From Flavobacterium sp. (GTDB lineage: Bacteria > Bacteroidota > Bacteroidia > Flavobacteriales > Flavobacteriaceae), in the NCBI GenBank assembly GCA_018062725.1, contig JAGORP010000023.1:1-24065 (forward strand): a stretch of DNA of 24,065 nucleotides. Reading direction: 5' to 3'. The notes under the pieces are model-generated. The model saw only the letters and a list, made by a program, of their open reading frames with translations, did no database searches and was not told the origin of the DNA. Of this stretch, positions 1 through 7,740 are shown one piece after another. The position numbers and the translations under genes were made by a program. Numbering within the stretch: position 1 is the first letter of the stretch; the number at the start of each line of letters is the position of its first letter.

Positions 1-16
1 GTTTATAACCTTGAAA

Positions 17-42
17 AGATTGCTTCGTTCCTCGCAATGACC
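17..42. repeat. Short intergenic repeat with GATTGC/GCAATG ends
   Basis: The stretch contains ATTGC, ten bases, then GCAAT, so it can form a short imperfect hairpin. From memory, nearly identical text (GATTGCTTCGTTCCTCGCAA followed by TGAC) is common between genes in Flavobacterium genomes. Copy number could not be tested here, since this is the only copy in the window. It overlaps the -33 region of the promoter of the first gene. Confidence 0.5.
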
Positions 43-50
43 TACTTTTG
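20..50 (+). promoter_or_regulatory. Promoter of the ABC-F gene (TTG-N20-TAnnTTTG)
   Basis: TTG at 20-22 and TACTTTTG at 43-50 match the Bacteroidota housekeeping promoter form with a 20-base spacer. Transcription would begin near 56-57, so the coding region cannot begin at the TTG at 48. This supports the GTG at 66 as the start. Confidence 0.6.
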
Positions 51-65
51 CAAAAAATTACTCTT

Positions 66-1928
66 GTGAATTACTTATCTGTAGAAAATATATCGAAGTC
101 GTTTGGAGAACGCACCTTGTTTGAAAACATTTCATTCGGAATCAACAAAGACCAAAAAATCGCTTTCATTGCCAAAAATGGTTCGGGAAAAACCTGTATC
201 ATGAAAATTATCAATGGTGAAGACGAACCCGATACAGGACAGGTTGTGGTGCGCAAAGACATCAAAATGGCATTTTTGTCGCAAGATCATAATTTACAAG
301 ACGAACTGACCATTGAGGAAAGTATTTTCGCTTCGGATAATGAAATTCTACACGTAATAGAACGTTATGAAAAAGCATTAGAAAACCCTGAAGATACTGA
401 AGCATATGAAAAAGCATTTGACGATATGGACCGTCACAATGCTTGGGATTTTGAAACACAATTCAAGCAAATTTTATTCAAATTAAAGTTAGAAGACTTT
501 AAATTGAAAGTCAAAAACCTTTCGGGTGGACAGAAAAAACGTTTGTCATTAGCGATTATTCTAATTAACCGTCCCGATTTATTGATTTTAGACGAACCTA
601 CCAATCACTTAGATTTGGAAATGATTGAATGGTTGGAAAGTTATTTTGCTAAAGAAAACATCACTTTGTTTATGGTCACGCATGACCGTTTCTTTTTGGA
701 ACGTGTTTGTAATGAAATCATCGAATTAGACAACGGAAAATTATACCAATACAAAGGCAATTATTCTTATTATTTAGAGAAAAAAGAAGAGCGCATTACT
801 TCCGAAAACGCAAGTATCGATAAAGCCAAAAACTTGTTCGTAAAAGAATTAGAATGGATGCGTCGCCAACCCAAAGCACGTACCACCAAATCGAAATCGC
901 GTCAGGATGATTTTTATGTGATTAAAGAAAAGGCTGAAAGTCGTCGTAAAGAAAACGTAATCGAATTGGAAATCAATATGGAACGTATGGGAAGTAAGAT
1001 TATCGAGCTTCACAAAATTTCAAAGAAATTTGGCGACCATGTGATTTTAGATAATTTCAGTTTCGATTTTCAACGTGGTGCCAGAATTGGAATCATTGGT
1101 AAAAACGGAACCGGAAAATCTACCTTTTTGAATTTACTAACCGGAACGCTTCCGCTTGATGGTGGAAAAGTAGTGGTCGGTGAGACAATAAAAATTGGGT
1201 ACTACACACAAAGTGGTATCAATCCGAAACCAGGACAACGTGTTATTGATATTATCAAAGAATACGGAGAATATATTCCATTAACGAAAGGAAAAATCAT
1301 TTCGGCTTCACAATTATTGGAGCGTTTCCTTTTTGATTCGAAAAAGCAATATGATTACGTAGAAAAATTAAGCGGTGGCGAATTAAAACGTTTGTATTTG
1401 TGTACCGTTTTGATTCAGAATCCGAACTTCTTGATTCTGGATGAACCAACGAATGATTTGGACATTGTTACTTTGAATGTTTTGGAAAGCTTCCTATTGG
1501 ATTATCCAGGATGTTTGTTAGTGGTTTCGCACGATCGTTACTTTATGGACAAGATTGTAGATCACTTGTTTGTATTTAGAGGCCAAGGCGAAATTGAAAA
1601 CTTCCCCGGAAACTATTCTGATTTCAGAGCCTATGAAGACAGTGCCGATGTACAGCAAAAAGAAGACAATAAAGCGGAGAAGAAAGACTGGAAGCAACAA
1701 AACAATACTTCTGGTTTAACTTTCAACGAGCAAAAAGAATTTCAAAAAATCGAAAAAGAAATCAAAGAGTTAGAGTTAAAAAAGAAAGAAATTGAACAAC
1801 TTTTTTCCGATGGAAAAGTAGCCGATACGGATATCGAGAAAAAAGCAAACGAATTGCAGAATGTAATTAAAAAGATGGAAGAGAAAGAAGAACGATGGTT
1901 CGAACTTTCTGCTAAAATTGAGGGCTAA
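66..1928 (+). CDS. ABC-F family ATPase, Uup-like
   Basis: This is a soluble twin-ATPase ABC protein (620 aa) with no membrane segment. ABC-F proteins act at the ribosome or on nucleic acid rather than in transport. The first ATPase domain has AKNGSGKT (36-43), an LSGGQ signature and LILDEPTNHLD. The second has GKNGTGKS, LSGGE and LILDEPTNDLD. The linker contains ELEWMRRQPKART, as in Uup-type members, and the last 70 or so residues form a charged Lys/Glu-rich coiled coil, also typical of Uup. I chose the GTG at 66 because it gives MNYLSVENISKSFG and lies downstream of the promoter at 20-50; the longer frame would start inside the -7 box. The first Walker A has Ala instead of the usual leading Gly. 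Its stop overlaps the next start (TAATG), so the two are probably cotranscribed. Uup rather than another ABC-F subgroup is likely but not certain. Confidence 0.9.
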   Translation: MNYLSVENISKSFGERTLFENISFGINKDQKIAFIAKNGSGKTCIMKIINGEDEPDTGQVVVRKDIKMAFLSQDHNLQDELTIEESIFASDNEILHVIERYEKALENPEDTEAYEKAFDDMDRHNAWDFETQFKQILFKLKLEDFKLKVKNLSGGQKKRLSLAIILINRPDLLILDEPTNHLDLEMIEWLESYFAKENITLFMVTHDRFFLERVCNEIIELDNGKLYQYKGNYSYYLEKKEERITSENASIDKAKNLFVKELEWMRRQPKARTTKSKSRQDDFYVIKEKAESRRKENVIELEINMERMGSKIIELHKISKKFGDHVILDNFSFDFQRGARIGIIGKNGTGKSTFLNLLTGTLPLDGGKVVVGETIKIGYYTQSGINPKPGQRVIDIIKEYGEYIPLTKGKIISASQLLERFLFDSKKQYDYVEKLSGGELKRLYLCTVLIQNPNFLILDEPTNDLDIVTLNVLESFLLDYPGCLLVVSHDRYFMDKIVDHLFVFRGQGEIENFPGNYSDFRAYEDSADVQQKEDNKAEKKDWKQQNNTSGLTFNEQKEFQKIEKEIKELELKKKEIEQLFSDGKVADTDIEKKANELQNVIKKMEEKEERWFELSAKIEG

Positions 1929-2707
1929 TGTTTCAAATGATAAAAACATACATCCGATTTCTTTGGAATTCTACCAACCAACACGGAGTACATTCCCCTT
2001 TTATATTCAATTTGGTGACCAAATGTTTTTATGATAAAGCCAATTATCCTGAATATAAAACGCTAAAAGAGTATCGAAATTCGCTTATACAAAACAAAAA
2101 CACCATTGAAGTCACCGATTTTGGTGCCGGTTCCAGAGTTTTTAAATCGAATATAAGAGAGATTTCGAAAATTGCGAAAACTGCTGGAATTTCTCCAAAA
2201 CGAGCAGAATTATTATATCGAATCGTTAATTACTTTCAACCAGAAAACATTTTAGAAATTGGTACTTCGTTAGGATTAGCAACTGCTGCCCTATCGTTAG
2301 GAAATGAAAATGCAAAAATCAAAACATTAGAAGGTTGTCCCAATACAATAGAAGTTGCCAAAATTCATAATTCACAATTCACAATTCATAATTCACAATT
2401 CATAAACACTGAATTTTCAAGTTATCTAAAAACTGTCAACCATCACCCATCACCCATCGATTTAATTTATTTCGACGGCAATCATTCCAAAAAAGCCACG
2501 TTAGATTATTTCGAACTTTTATTACCCACCATAACCAATGAAGCGGTTTGGATTTTTGACGACATTCATTGGTCGGACGATATGGAAGAAGCCTGGAAAA
2601 TCATAAAAAACCACCCGAAAGTTAAAATCACCATTGACACCTTTCAATGGGGAATCGTTTTCTTTAGAATCGAACAAGAAAAAGAACATTTTGTGATTCG
2701 CGTGTAA
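1928..2707 (+). CDS. Class I SAM-dependent methyltransferase carrying heptamer repeats
   Basis: This is a 259-residue soluble protein. The SAM-binding motif I is [12 protein letters not shown] (109-120), and DLIYFDGNH (178-186) fits the acidic motif of O-methyltransferase-like (Methyltransf_24 type) enzymes. The substrate is unknown. The start ATG overlaps the stop of the ABC-F gene by one base; a second ATG nine bases later is also possible. Residues 146-159 ([14 protein letters not shown]) are encoded by six tandem copies of a 7-base unit, and NHHPSP near 171-176 by a second 7-base repeat. This replaces the segment between the core strands that would normally vary in sequence but not be repetitive. 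The reading frame stays open because six units equal 14 codons. The protein may still be active, since the repeats fall in a surface region between motif I and DLIYFDGNH, but this is inference. Confidence 0.8.
   Translation: MFQMIKTYIRFLWNSTNQHGVHSPFIFNLVTKCFYDKANYPEYKTLKEYRNSLIQNKNTIEVTDFGAGSRVFKSNIREISKIAKTAGISPKRAELLYRIVNYFQPENILEIGTSLGLATAALSLGNENAKIKTLEGCPNTIEVAKIHNSQFTIHNSQFINTEFSSYLKTVNHHPSPIDLIYFDGNHSKKATLDYFELLLPTITNEAVWIFDDIHWSDDMEEAWKIIKNHPKVKITIDTFQWGIVFFRIEQEKEHFVIRV
2362..2405 (+). repeat. Six tandem AATTCAY heptamers inside a coding region
   Basis: The units read AATTCAT, AATTCAC, AATTCAC, AATTCAT, AATTCAC, AATTCAT, then AA. Because seven is not a multiple of three, gain or loss of one or two units would shift the frame of the methyltransferase, while three units would not. 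Related heptamers occur at 7711-7735 and 19685-19709. Confidence 0.9.
2441..2458 (+). repeat. CATCACC heptamer repeat inside the methyltransferase gene
   Basis: Two full CATCACC units followed by CATC give a second 7-base-period repeat, 35 bases after the first. It encodes part of NHHPSP. It is a different family from AATTCAY and appears nowhere else in the window. Confidence 0.7.
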
Positions 2708-2751
2708 CAAATTGGATGAAATGCCTACTTATAGAAAACTTCAGAAATCAA

Positions 2752-3441
2752 ATGAGCGAAGCATTAATCAACATCACCAATATCAAACGTGATTTCCAAT
2801 TGGGAAGTGAAACTATTCATGTTCTCAAAGGAATTGATTTAAAAATCAACAAAGGAGAATATGTAGCCTTAATGGGTCCTTCAGGTTCTGGAAAATCAAC
2901 TTTGATGAATATTTTAGGTTGTTTAGACACACCTACGTCGGGGACTTATATTCTAAATAGTAAAGACGTTTCACAAATGGTGGATGATGAATTGGCTGAA
3001 ATCCGAAATAAAGAAATTGGCTTCGTTTTTCAAACCTTCAACCTTTTACCAAGAACCACTGCGCTTGACAATGTAGCCTTACCCATGATTTATGCAGGCT
3101 TTTCTAAATCTGATCGAAAAATTAGAGCTACCGAAGTCTTAAAACAAGTAGGATTAGACGACCGTATGGATCATCAGCCGAATCAGCTTTCCGGTGGACA
3201 AAGACAAAGGGTTGCGGTAGCGAGAGCATTGGTAAATAAGCCTTCTATCATTCTTGCCGATGAACCAACAGGAAATCTTGACAGTAAAACTTCGGAAGAA
3301 ATCATGAAACTTTTTGGAGAAATTCATGCCAATGGAAATACAGTAATTCTAGTGACTCACGAAGAAGATATTGCAGCCTACGCTCACAGAATTATTCGCC
3401 TTAGAGACGGACTTATTGAAAGTGACACAAAAAACAAATAA
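2752..3441 (+). CDS. ABC transporter ATP-binding protein, MacB/LolD type
   Basis: This 229-residue single ATPase domain energises a membrane partner for export or lipoprotein/peptide handling, as in the MacB, LolD and FtsE group. Visible motifs are Walker [10 protein letters not shown] (42-50), the Q-loop Gln in [10 protein letters not shown] (94), signature [15 protein letters not shown] (146-160), Walker [12 protein letters not shown] (168-178) and the H-loop His in VTHE (203). [15 protein letters not shown] is characteristic of this group. The start at 2752 ([15 protein letters not shown]) is preferred over the ATG at 2716, whose extra 12 residues do not look like this family. No permease gene is next to it; the following gene is a peptidase with its own promoter. 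The transported substrate is therefore unknown. It lies 44 bases after the methyltransferase and may be read through from it. Confidence 0.88.
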   Translation: MSEALINITNIKRDFQLGSETIHVLKGIDLKINKGEYVALMGPSGSGKSTLMNILGCLDTPTSGTYILNSKDVSQMVDDELAEIRNKEIGFVFQTFNLLPRTTALDNVALPMIYAGFSKSDRKIRATEVLKQVGLDDRMDHQPNQLSGGQRQRVAVARALVNKPSIILADEPTGNLDSKTSEEIMKLFGEIHANGNTVILVTHEEDIAAYAHRIIRLRDGLIESDTKNK

Positions 3442-3495
3442 TCCCAATTTTACGTTAAAAACAATAACCTCTTCTCTTTAAAATGAGGTATTTTA

Positions 3496-3503
3496 TATTT
3501 TTG
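3496..3503 (+). promoter_or_regulatory. -7 promoter box of the M16 peptidase gene
   Basis: TATTTTTG matches TAnnTTTG and lies 30 bases before the ATG at 3534. No clear TTG lies 17-23 bases upstream, so the match is to the -7 element only. A weak ACCTC/GAGGT hairpin lies just before it (about 3467-3490) and might end transcription from the ABC gene, but it is too short to call. Confidence 0.45.
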
Positions 3504-3533
3504 AATACAATAAACTAAAATAATTAACAACAA

Positions 3534-6461
3534 ATGCTAAAAAAACTGACATTGACTGTAGCAACTGTATTGATATCATCAGTTGGTATTGCCCAAAATC
3601 AATTTGAATGGAAACAAGCTTCCGGAAATGGTTATAATTACAAATATGTAAGTAACGACCCTACCAAAGCGAGATTCTATACTTTAAAAAATGGATTAAC
3701 GGTAATTTTAAGTCCAACGAAAAAAGACCCAAGAATTCAAGCTTATATCGCCGTAAAAGCAGGAAGCAAAACCGATCCTTCCACCAACACTGGCTTGGCA
3801 CACTATTTAGAGCACATGCTTTTTAAAGGAACAGATAAATATGGAACTTTAGATTGGGCAAAAGAAAAAGTAGAGCTTGACAAAATTGATGCTTTGTATG
3901 AGAAATACAATCAATCGAAAGACAGCATTGAAAGAAAAAATATTTATAAAGAAATTGACAGAGTTTCGGGAGAAGCAAGTAAATATGCGATTGCCAACGA
4001 ATATGACAAGTTAATGACTGCTATGGGTGCTCAAGGTACAAATGCTTTCACTTCTTTTGAACAAACAGTGTATACGGATGATGTCCCGAGTAGTTCGTTA
4101 GACAAATATTTGGCCGTACAAGCAGAACGTTTCAGAAATCCAGTACTTCGTATTTTTCACACCGAATTAGAAGCGGTTTACGAAGAAAAAAATAGAACGT
4201 TAGACAACGACGGACGTAAAATCTTCGAAACACTATTTGCTAATTTATTCCAAAACCACAATTACGGTTTACAGACTACAATTGGAACAGTAGAACATCT
4301 AAAAAATCCTTCATTAGTAGAAATTAGAAAGTATTTCAACAAATATTATGTTCCCAATAATATGGGGGTTATTTTATCTGGAGATTTTAATCCAGATGAC
4401 GTTATCGCTAAAATTGATAATGCTTTTGCTTACATGCAAGCCAAACCAATTGACAAATACTCGTTTCAACCTGAAGCTCCTATTACTGCTCCAATAATTA
4501 AGGAAATTACCGGTCCCGATGCCGAAAGTATTACAATTGGCTACCGCCTTCCTGGAAATAAAGACAAAGATGCTCTTTTAGCCGATTTAGTTGGACAAGT
4601 TTTAACCAACGGAAAAGCAGGTTTATTAGATCTTAACTTGGTTAAAAAACAAAAAATGCTTCGCGCAAGTGCTTTCACATATACGTTAATTGATCACGGC
4701 GTATTGTATTTATCAGCGGCACCTACCACTGGACAAACTCTTGAAGAAGCAAAAGCATTGGTCTTGGCTGAAATCGAAAACTTGAAAAAAGGAAACTTTG
4801 ATGACAATTTGATCACATCAATCATTAACAACATCAAAAAATCTAAAATTTATGAAACAGAAAAATACGGAGACCGAGCAAGTATCCTAATGGATGCTTT
4901 TACTTCCGAATTGGATTGGAAAGACCAAGTCGCGTATGTAAACGATTTATCTAAAATAACCAAAGCCGACATTGTTGCTTTTGCAAATAAATATTTAGGA
5001 GACAATTATGTAGCGATTTTAAAACGTAAAGGTGAAAATCAAAACAAAGTAAAAATCGAAAAACCACAAATTACTCCAGTTGAAACAAATGCCGACAAGC
5101 AATCTGATTTCTTAAAACAAATCAATGCAATGCCAAGTAATGCTTCTACCCCAGTGTTTTTAGATTACGACAAAGACATCCAAAAATCAAAATTAGGGAA
5201 AGCAGAAGTATTATATGTGGCGAACAAAGACAATGATATTTTCCGATTAAAATACCGTTACAAAATTGGTACTTTAAACGATTTGAAGCAATCATTAGCA
5301 TCTCAATACATTCAGTTTTTAGGAACTGATAAAATGAGTGCCGAAGAAATTTCTAAAGCCTTCTATAAAATTGCTTGTAGTTTTACCATCACTTCAACAG
5401 AAGAATACACAACCGTAAATATCGAAGGATTACAAGAAAATTTCGAAAAAGCAGTTCAGTTATATGAAGATGTTGTCACCAATGTTAAAGCAGACGAAAT
5501 AGCCTTAAAAGCTTTAAAAGCAAGAATTGCTAAATCAAGAAAAGACAACAAAGCAAACAAAGGTGCTATTTTACAAGGATTAACGAGTTATGCCATGTAT
5601 GGTGCCAAAAATAAATTTAACAACAATTTATCAAACGAAGAATTAGATGCGTTAGTGGCTCAGGATTTGATGGATAGAATTAAAAACCTTAACAATTACG
5701 AACAAACCGTAATTTATTATGGTCCAACTCCACTTCCAAATTTAGTAGGAAAGTTAAATACGTTACATAAAGTACCGATTACTTTTACACCAACACCGGC
5801 GGCAAAAGAATTCAAACAAATAGCACAAACTTCAAATCAAGTTTTATTTACTGATTATGACATGGTTCAGGCAGAAACTCGTTGGATTAGAAACACCGAA
5901 ACTTTCGACCCTAATAAAAGTACATTAGTAAACGTTTTCAACAACTATTTTGGTGGCGGAATGGGTTCTTTAGTATTCCAAACCATTCGTGAAAGTAAAG
6001 CATTAGCATACAGTACTTTTGGTTTTTATGTAGCACCACAAAAGAAAGAAGATCAATATTATATGATGAGCTATGTAGGAAGTCAAGCCGATAAATTCAA
6101 AGAAGCTACTGTAGCCATGAACGAATTATTAACCACACTTCCTGAAGTACCAACTAACCTTGACTTGGCCAAAATCCAAGTTAAAAAAGATATTCAAACA
6201 GAAAGAATTACGCAAGACAATATCATTTTCAATTATTTAAATGCCAAACAATTGGGATTAAAAGAAGATGCTCGTAAAAAACTATATTCAAGTGTAGATG
6301 CTATTGGGATGAATGATCTTAAAAATTTCCACAAAAATTATTTCTCAGGAAAACCATATACCTATGCTATCGTGGCTTCCGAGAAAAAAGTTTCGGTTGA
6401 AGACATGAAGAAATTAGGAGAAGTGAAGAAAATCACTTTAGAAGAAATCTTCGGCTATTAA
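3534..6461 (+). CDS. Exported M16 family zinc metallopeptidase (insulinase-like)
   Basis: This is a 975-residue fused two-half M16 peptidase. It starts with a signal peptide (basic MLKK, hydrophobic core, IAQ about residues 19-21), so it is probably periplasmic or outer-membrane associated. The inverted zinc motif HxxEH is H90-Y-L-E93-H94; the third ligand is probably E218 in AVYEEKN. The first half is followed by a peptidase_M16_C-like region (VPNNMGVILSGDF) and a second, catalytically empty half. The last M16-C-like part has GGGMGSLVFQTIRESKALAYS, which in this family helps grip the substrate. Compared with short single-chain M16B subunits it is about double in length, like other Bacteroidota M16 proteins. 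Such enzymes degrade peptides inside a closed chamber; the natural substrate is unknown. It is monocistronic, with its own -7 box and a strong terminator. Confidence 0.9.
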   Translation: MLKKLTLTVATVLISSVGIAQNQFEWKQASGNGYNYKYVSNDPTKARFYTLKNGLTVILSPTKKDPRIQAYIAVKAGSKTDPSTNTGLAHYLEHMLFKGTDKYGTLDWAKEKVELDKIDALYEKYNQSKDSIERKNIYKEIDRVSGEASKYAIANEYDKLMTAMGAQGTNAFTSFEQTVYTDDVPSSSLDKYLAVQAERFRNPVLRIFHTELEAVYEEKNRTLDNDGRKIFETLFANLFQNHNYGLQTTIGTVEHLKNPSLVEIRKYFNKYYVPNNMGVILSGDFNPDDVIAKIDNAFAYMQAKPIDKYSFQPEAPITAPIIKEITGPDAESITIGYRLPGNKDKDALLADLVGQVLTNGKAGLLDLNLVKKQKMLRASAFTYTLIDHGVLYLSAAPTTGQTLEEAKALVLAEIENLKKGNFDDNLITSIINNIKKSKIYETEKYGDRASILMDAFTSELDWKDQVAYVNDLSKITKADIVAFANKYLGDNYVAILKRKGENQNKVKIEKPQITPVETNADKQSDFLKQINAMPSNASTPVFLDYDKDIQKSKLGKAEVLYVANKDNDIFRLKYRYKIGTLNDLKQSLASQYIQFLGTDKMSAEEISKAFYKIACSFTITSTEEYTTVNIEGLQENFEKAVQLYEDVVTNVKADEIALKALKARIAKSRKDNKANKGAILQGLTSYAMYGAKNKFNNNLSNEELDALVAQDLMDRIKNLNNYEQTVIYYGPTPLPNLVGKLNTLHKVPITFTPTPAAKEFKQIAQTSNQVLFTDYDMVQAETRWIRNTETFDPNKSTLVNVFNNYFGGGMGSLVFQTIRESKALAYSTFGFYVAPQKKEDQYYMMSYVGSQADKFKEATVAMNELLTTLPEVPTNLDLAKIQVKKDIQTERITQDNIIFNYLNAKQLGLKEDARKKLYSSVDAIGMNDLKNFHKNYFSGKPYTYAIVASEKKVSVEDMKKLGEVKKITLEEIFGY

Positions 6462-6483
6462 TTGTATTGGAATTTAGTATAGG

Positions 6484-6512
6484 AAAAGACTGCTTTCGGG
6501 CAGTCTTTTTTG
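6484..6512 (+). terminator. Rho-independent terminator after the M16 peptidase
   Basis: AAAAGACTGC (6484-6493) pairs perfectly with GCAGTCTTTT (6500-6509) around a six-base loop, followed by more T. It lies 22 bases after the stop codon. Confidence 0.9.
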
Positions 6513-6542
6513 TTTTCAAAATGCAATGTTTTGCTATCTTTG
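6510..6542 (+). promoter_or_regulatory. Promoter of the adenosyltransferase gene
   Basis: TATCTTTG at 6535-6542 matches TAnnTTTG. TTG at 6510-6512 lies 22 bases upstream, inside the T-run of the preceding terminator. The leader to the ATG at 6634 is about 85 bases. It is AT-rich and shows no cobalamin riboswitch features. Confidence 0.55.
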
Positions 6543-6633
6543 GAAAGCATTTATAGAAACATAATTAATCCTATAAATATTTATCTATTTCACAATCAAA
6601 ACAACGAATAAACAAATCCACAAATAAACTCAC

Positions 6634-7203
6634 ATGAAAGTCTATACCAAAACTGGCGACAAAGGCACCACTGCATTATTTGGCGGCACCAGAGTCCCAA
6701 AACACCATATCCGTATTGAAAGTTACGGAACCGTTGACGAGTTAAATTCTTACATCGGACTCATACGTGATCAAGAAATCAATCCCATGTACAAAAACGT
6801 CTTAATTGAGGTACAAGACCGTTTATTTACCGTTGGCGCCATTTTAGCGACGCCTCCCGAAAAAGAAGTCTTGAAAAACGGCGAGAAAAGATTGCAAAAT
6901 CTCGGTATCACAGAATCCGACATCGAATATCTAGAAAATGAAATCGATGCGATGGAAACCGAATTACCGCCCATGACGCACTTCGTTTTACCAGGTGGCC
7001 ACACTACAGTGTCATATTGTCATATCGCTCGTTGCGTTTGCCGTCGTGCCGAACGCTTAGCGACACATCTTAATGACATCGAACCGACAGATGAACTTGT
7101 TTTAAAGTACTTAAACCGACTTTCTGACTACCTTTTCGTCTTGGCACGAAAGTTGTCCCATGATTTGAACGCTAACGAGGTGCAATGGATACCCCGTAAA
7201 TAA
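6634..7203 (+). CDS. PduO-type ATP:cob(I)alamin adenosyltransferase
   Basis: The enzyme (189 aa, cytoplasmic) transfers adenosyl from ATP to cob(I)alamin to make adenosylcobalamin. Family marks are the N-terminal TKTGDKGTTALFGG (5-18), YGTVDELNS (31-39), the active-site helix with RCVCRRAER (133-141) and NRLSDYLF (161-168). The length fits stand-alone PduO/MMAB-type enzymes. The ATG at 6634 is the only sensible start, since the family begins directly with the KxYTKTGDxG motif. The gene is alone between a strong upstream terminator and the promoter of the next gene. MeaB, which chaperones adenosylcobalamin-dependent methylmalonyl-CoA mutase, is encoded at 16665-17747, so the cofactor probably goes to that enzyme. 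No other B12 synthesis gene is visible, consistent with salvage of imported corrinoid. Confidence 0.92.
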   Translation: MKVYTKTGDKGTTALFGGTRVPKHHIRIESYGTVDELNSYIGLIRDQEINPMYKNVLIEVQDRLFTVGAILATPPEKEVLKNGEKRLQNLGITESDIEYLENEIDAMETELPPMTHFVLPGGHTTVSYCHIARCVCRRAERLATHLNDIEPTDELVLKYLNRLSDYLFVLARKLSHDLNANEVQWIPRK

Positions 7204-7313
7204 AATACCAATTTCAAAATCCCAAATAACTGTATTTGGAATTTGTTTTTTTGCTTTTGGAATTTGAATAACAGACGTTCTTAAAAATTAACTGAAAATA
7301 AATCAAAAAAAAC

Positions 7314-7343
7314 TTGATTTTTTACGTAGAAAAATTATTTTTG
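7314..7343 (+). promoter_or_regulatory. Consensus promoter of the DUF2795 gene
   Basis: TTG at 7314-7316, a 19-base spacer, and TATTTTTG at 7336-7343 make one of the best matches to the Bacteroidota promoter form in the window. The ATG at 7366 follows after 22 bases, giving a short leader. Confidence 0.7.
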
Positions 7344-7365
7344 CATAAATTAAAAATTTACAGCA

Positions 7366-7587
7366 ATGTATTGGACATTAGAATTAGCATCTTATTTAAG
7401 TGATGCTCCGTGGCCTGCTACCAAAGACGAATTGATCGACTATGCCATTAGAACTGGTGCTCCACTTGAGGTGGTAGAGAACCTACAATCTATTGAAGAT
7501 GAAGGAGAGATATATGAGTCAATGGAAGAAATTTGGCCAGATTATCCAACCGACGAAGATTATCTTTGGAATGAGGATGAATATTAA
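7366..7587 (+). CDS. DUF2795 family small acidic protein
   Basis: This is a 73-residue soluble, strongly acidic protein with no membrane segment or signal. The pattern LASYLSDAPWPATKDELIDYAIRTGAPLEVVENLQ matches the conserved DUF2795 proteins of Bacteroidota; the C-terminal third (EEIWPDYPTDEDYLWNEDEY) is rich in Asp, Glu and aromatics. The family function is not known to me. It sits between its own consensus promoter and its own terminator, so it is expressed as a single gene and probably at a good level. The strength of both signals around such a short gene suggests a general cellular role. Confidence 0.85.
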   Translation: MYWTLELASYLSDAPWPATKDELIDYAIRTGAPLEVVENLQSIEDEGEIYESMEEIWPDYPTDEDYLWNEDEY

Positions 7588-7601
7588 CCATACAACCTAC
7601 T

Positions 7602-7629
7602 AAAAAGTCTCATCGGAGACTTTTTTTTT
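7602..7629 (+). terminator. Rho-independent terminator after the DUF2795 gene
   Basis: AAAAAGTCTC (7602-7611) pairs perfectly with GAGACTTTTT (7616-7625) around the tetraloop ATCG, followed by a T-run to 7629. Confidence 0.92.
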
Positions 7630-7710
7630 GGTTATTTTTACAACCTCTATAAAACATAGAGCATTATTTAAAACTATAATTACAATTCAATGAATTTAAA
7701 CAAAGTTCTT

Positions 7711-7735
7711 AATTTGTAATTCTTAATTCATAATT
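7711..7735 (+). repeat. Degenerate AATTCAT heptamers in front of secA
   Basis: AATTTGT, AATTCTT, AATTCAT and AATT follow each other with a 7-base period and end six bases before the secA ATG. They are a diverged version of the AATTCAY repeat found inside the methyltransferase gene and at the end of the MATE gene. The position covers the translation initiation region of secA. Confidence 0.6.
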
Positions 7736-7740
7736 AAAAA

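Noticed and set aside
2362..2458. CRISPR-like array
   Set aside because: The units are seven bases with no unique spacers; no cas genes are present.
3466..3491. Terminator between the ABC ATPase and M16 genes
   Set aside because: The ACCTC/GAGGT stem has only five pairs with a 13-base loop; too weak to call.
6543..6633. Cobalamin riboswitch before the adenosyltransferase gene
   Set aside because: The leader is about 90 bases, AT-rich and without the conserved boxes or long helices such a riboswitch needs.
7630..7740. SecM-like arrest peptide controlling secA
   Set aside because: No open frame with a start codon and a signal-like sequence is present in the leader; only a 6-bp hairpin and heptamers are seen.
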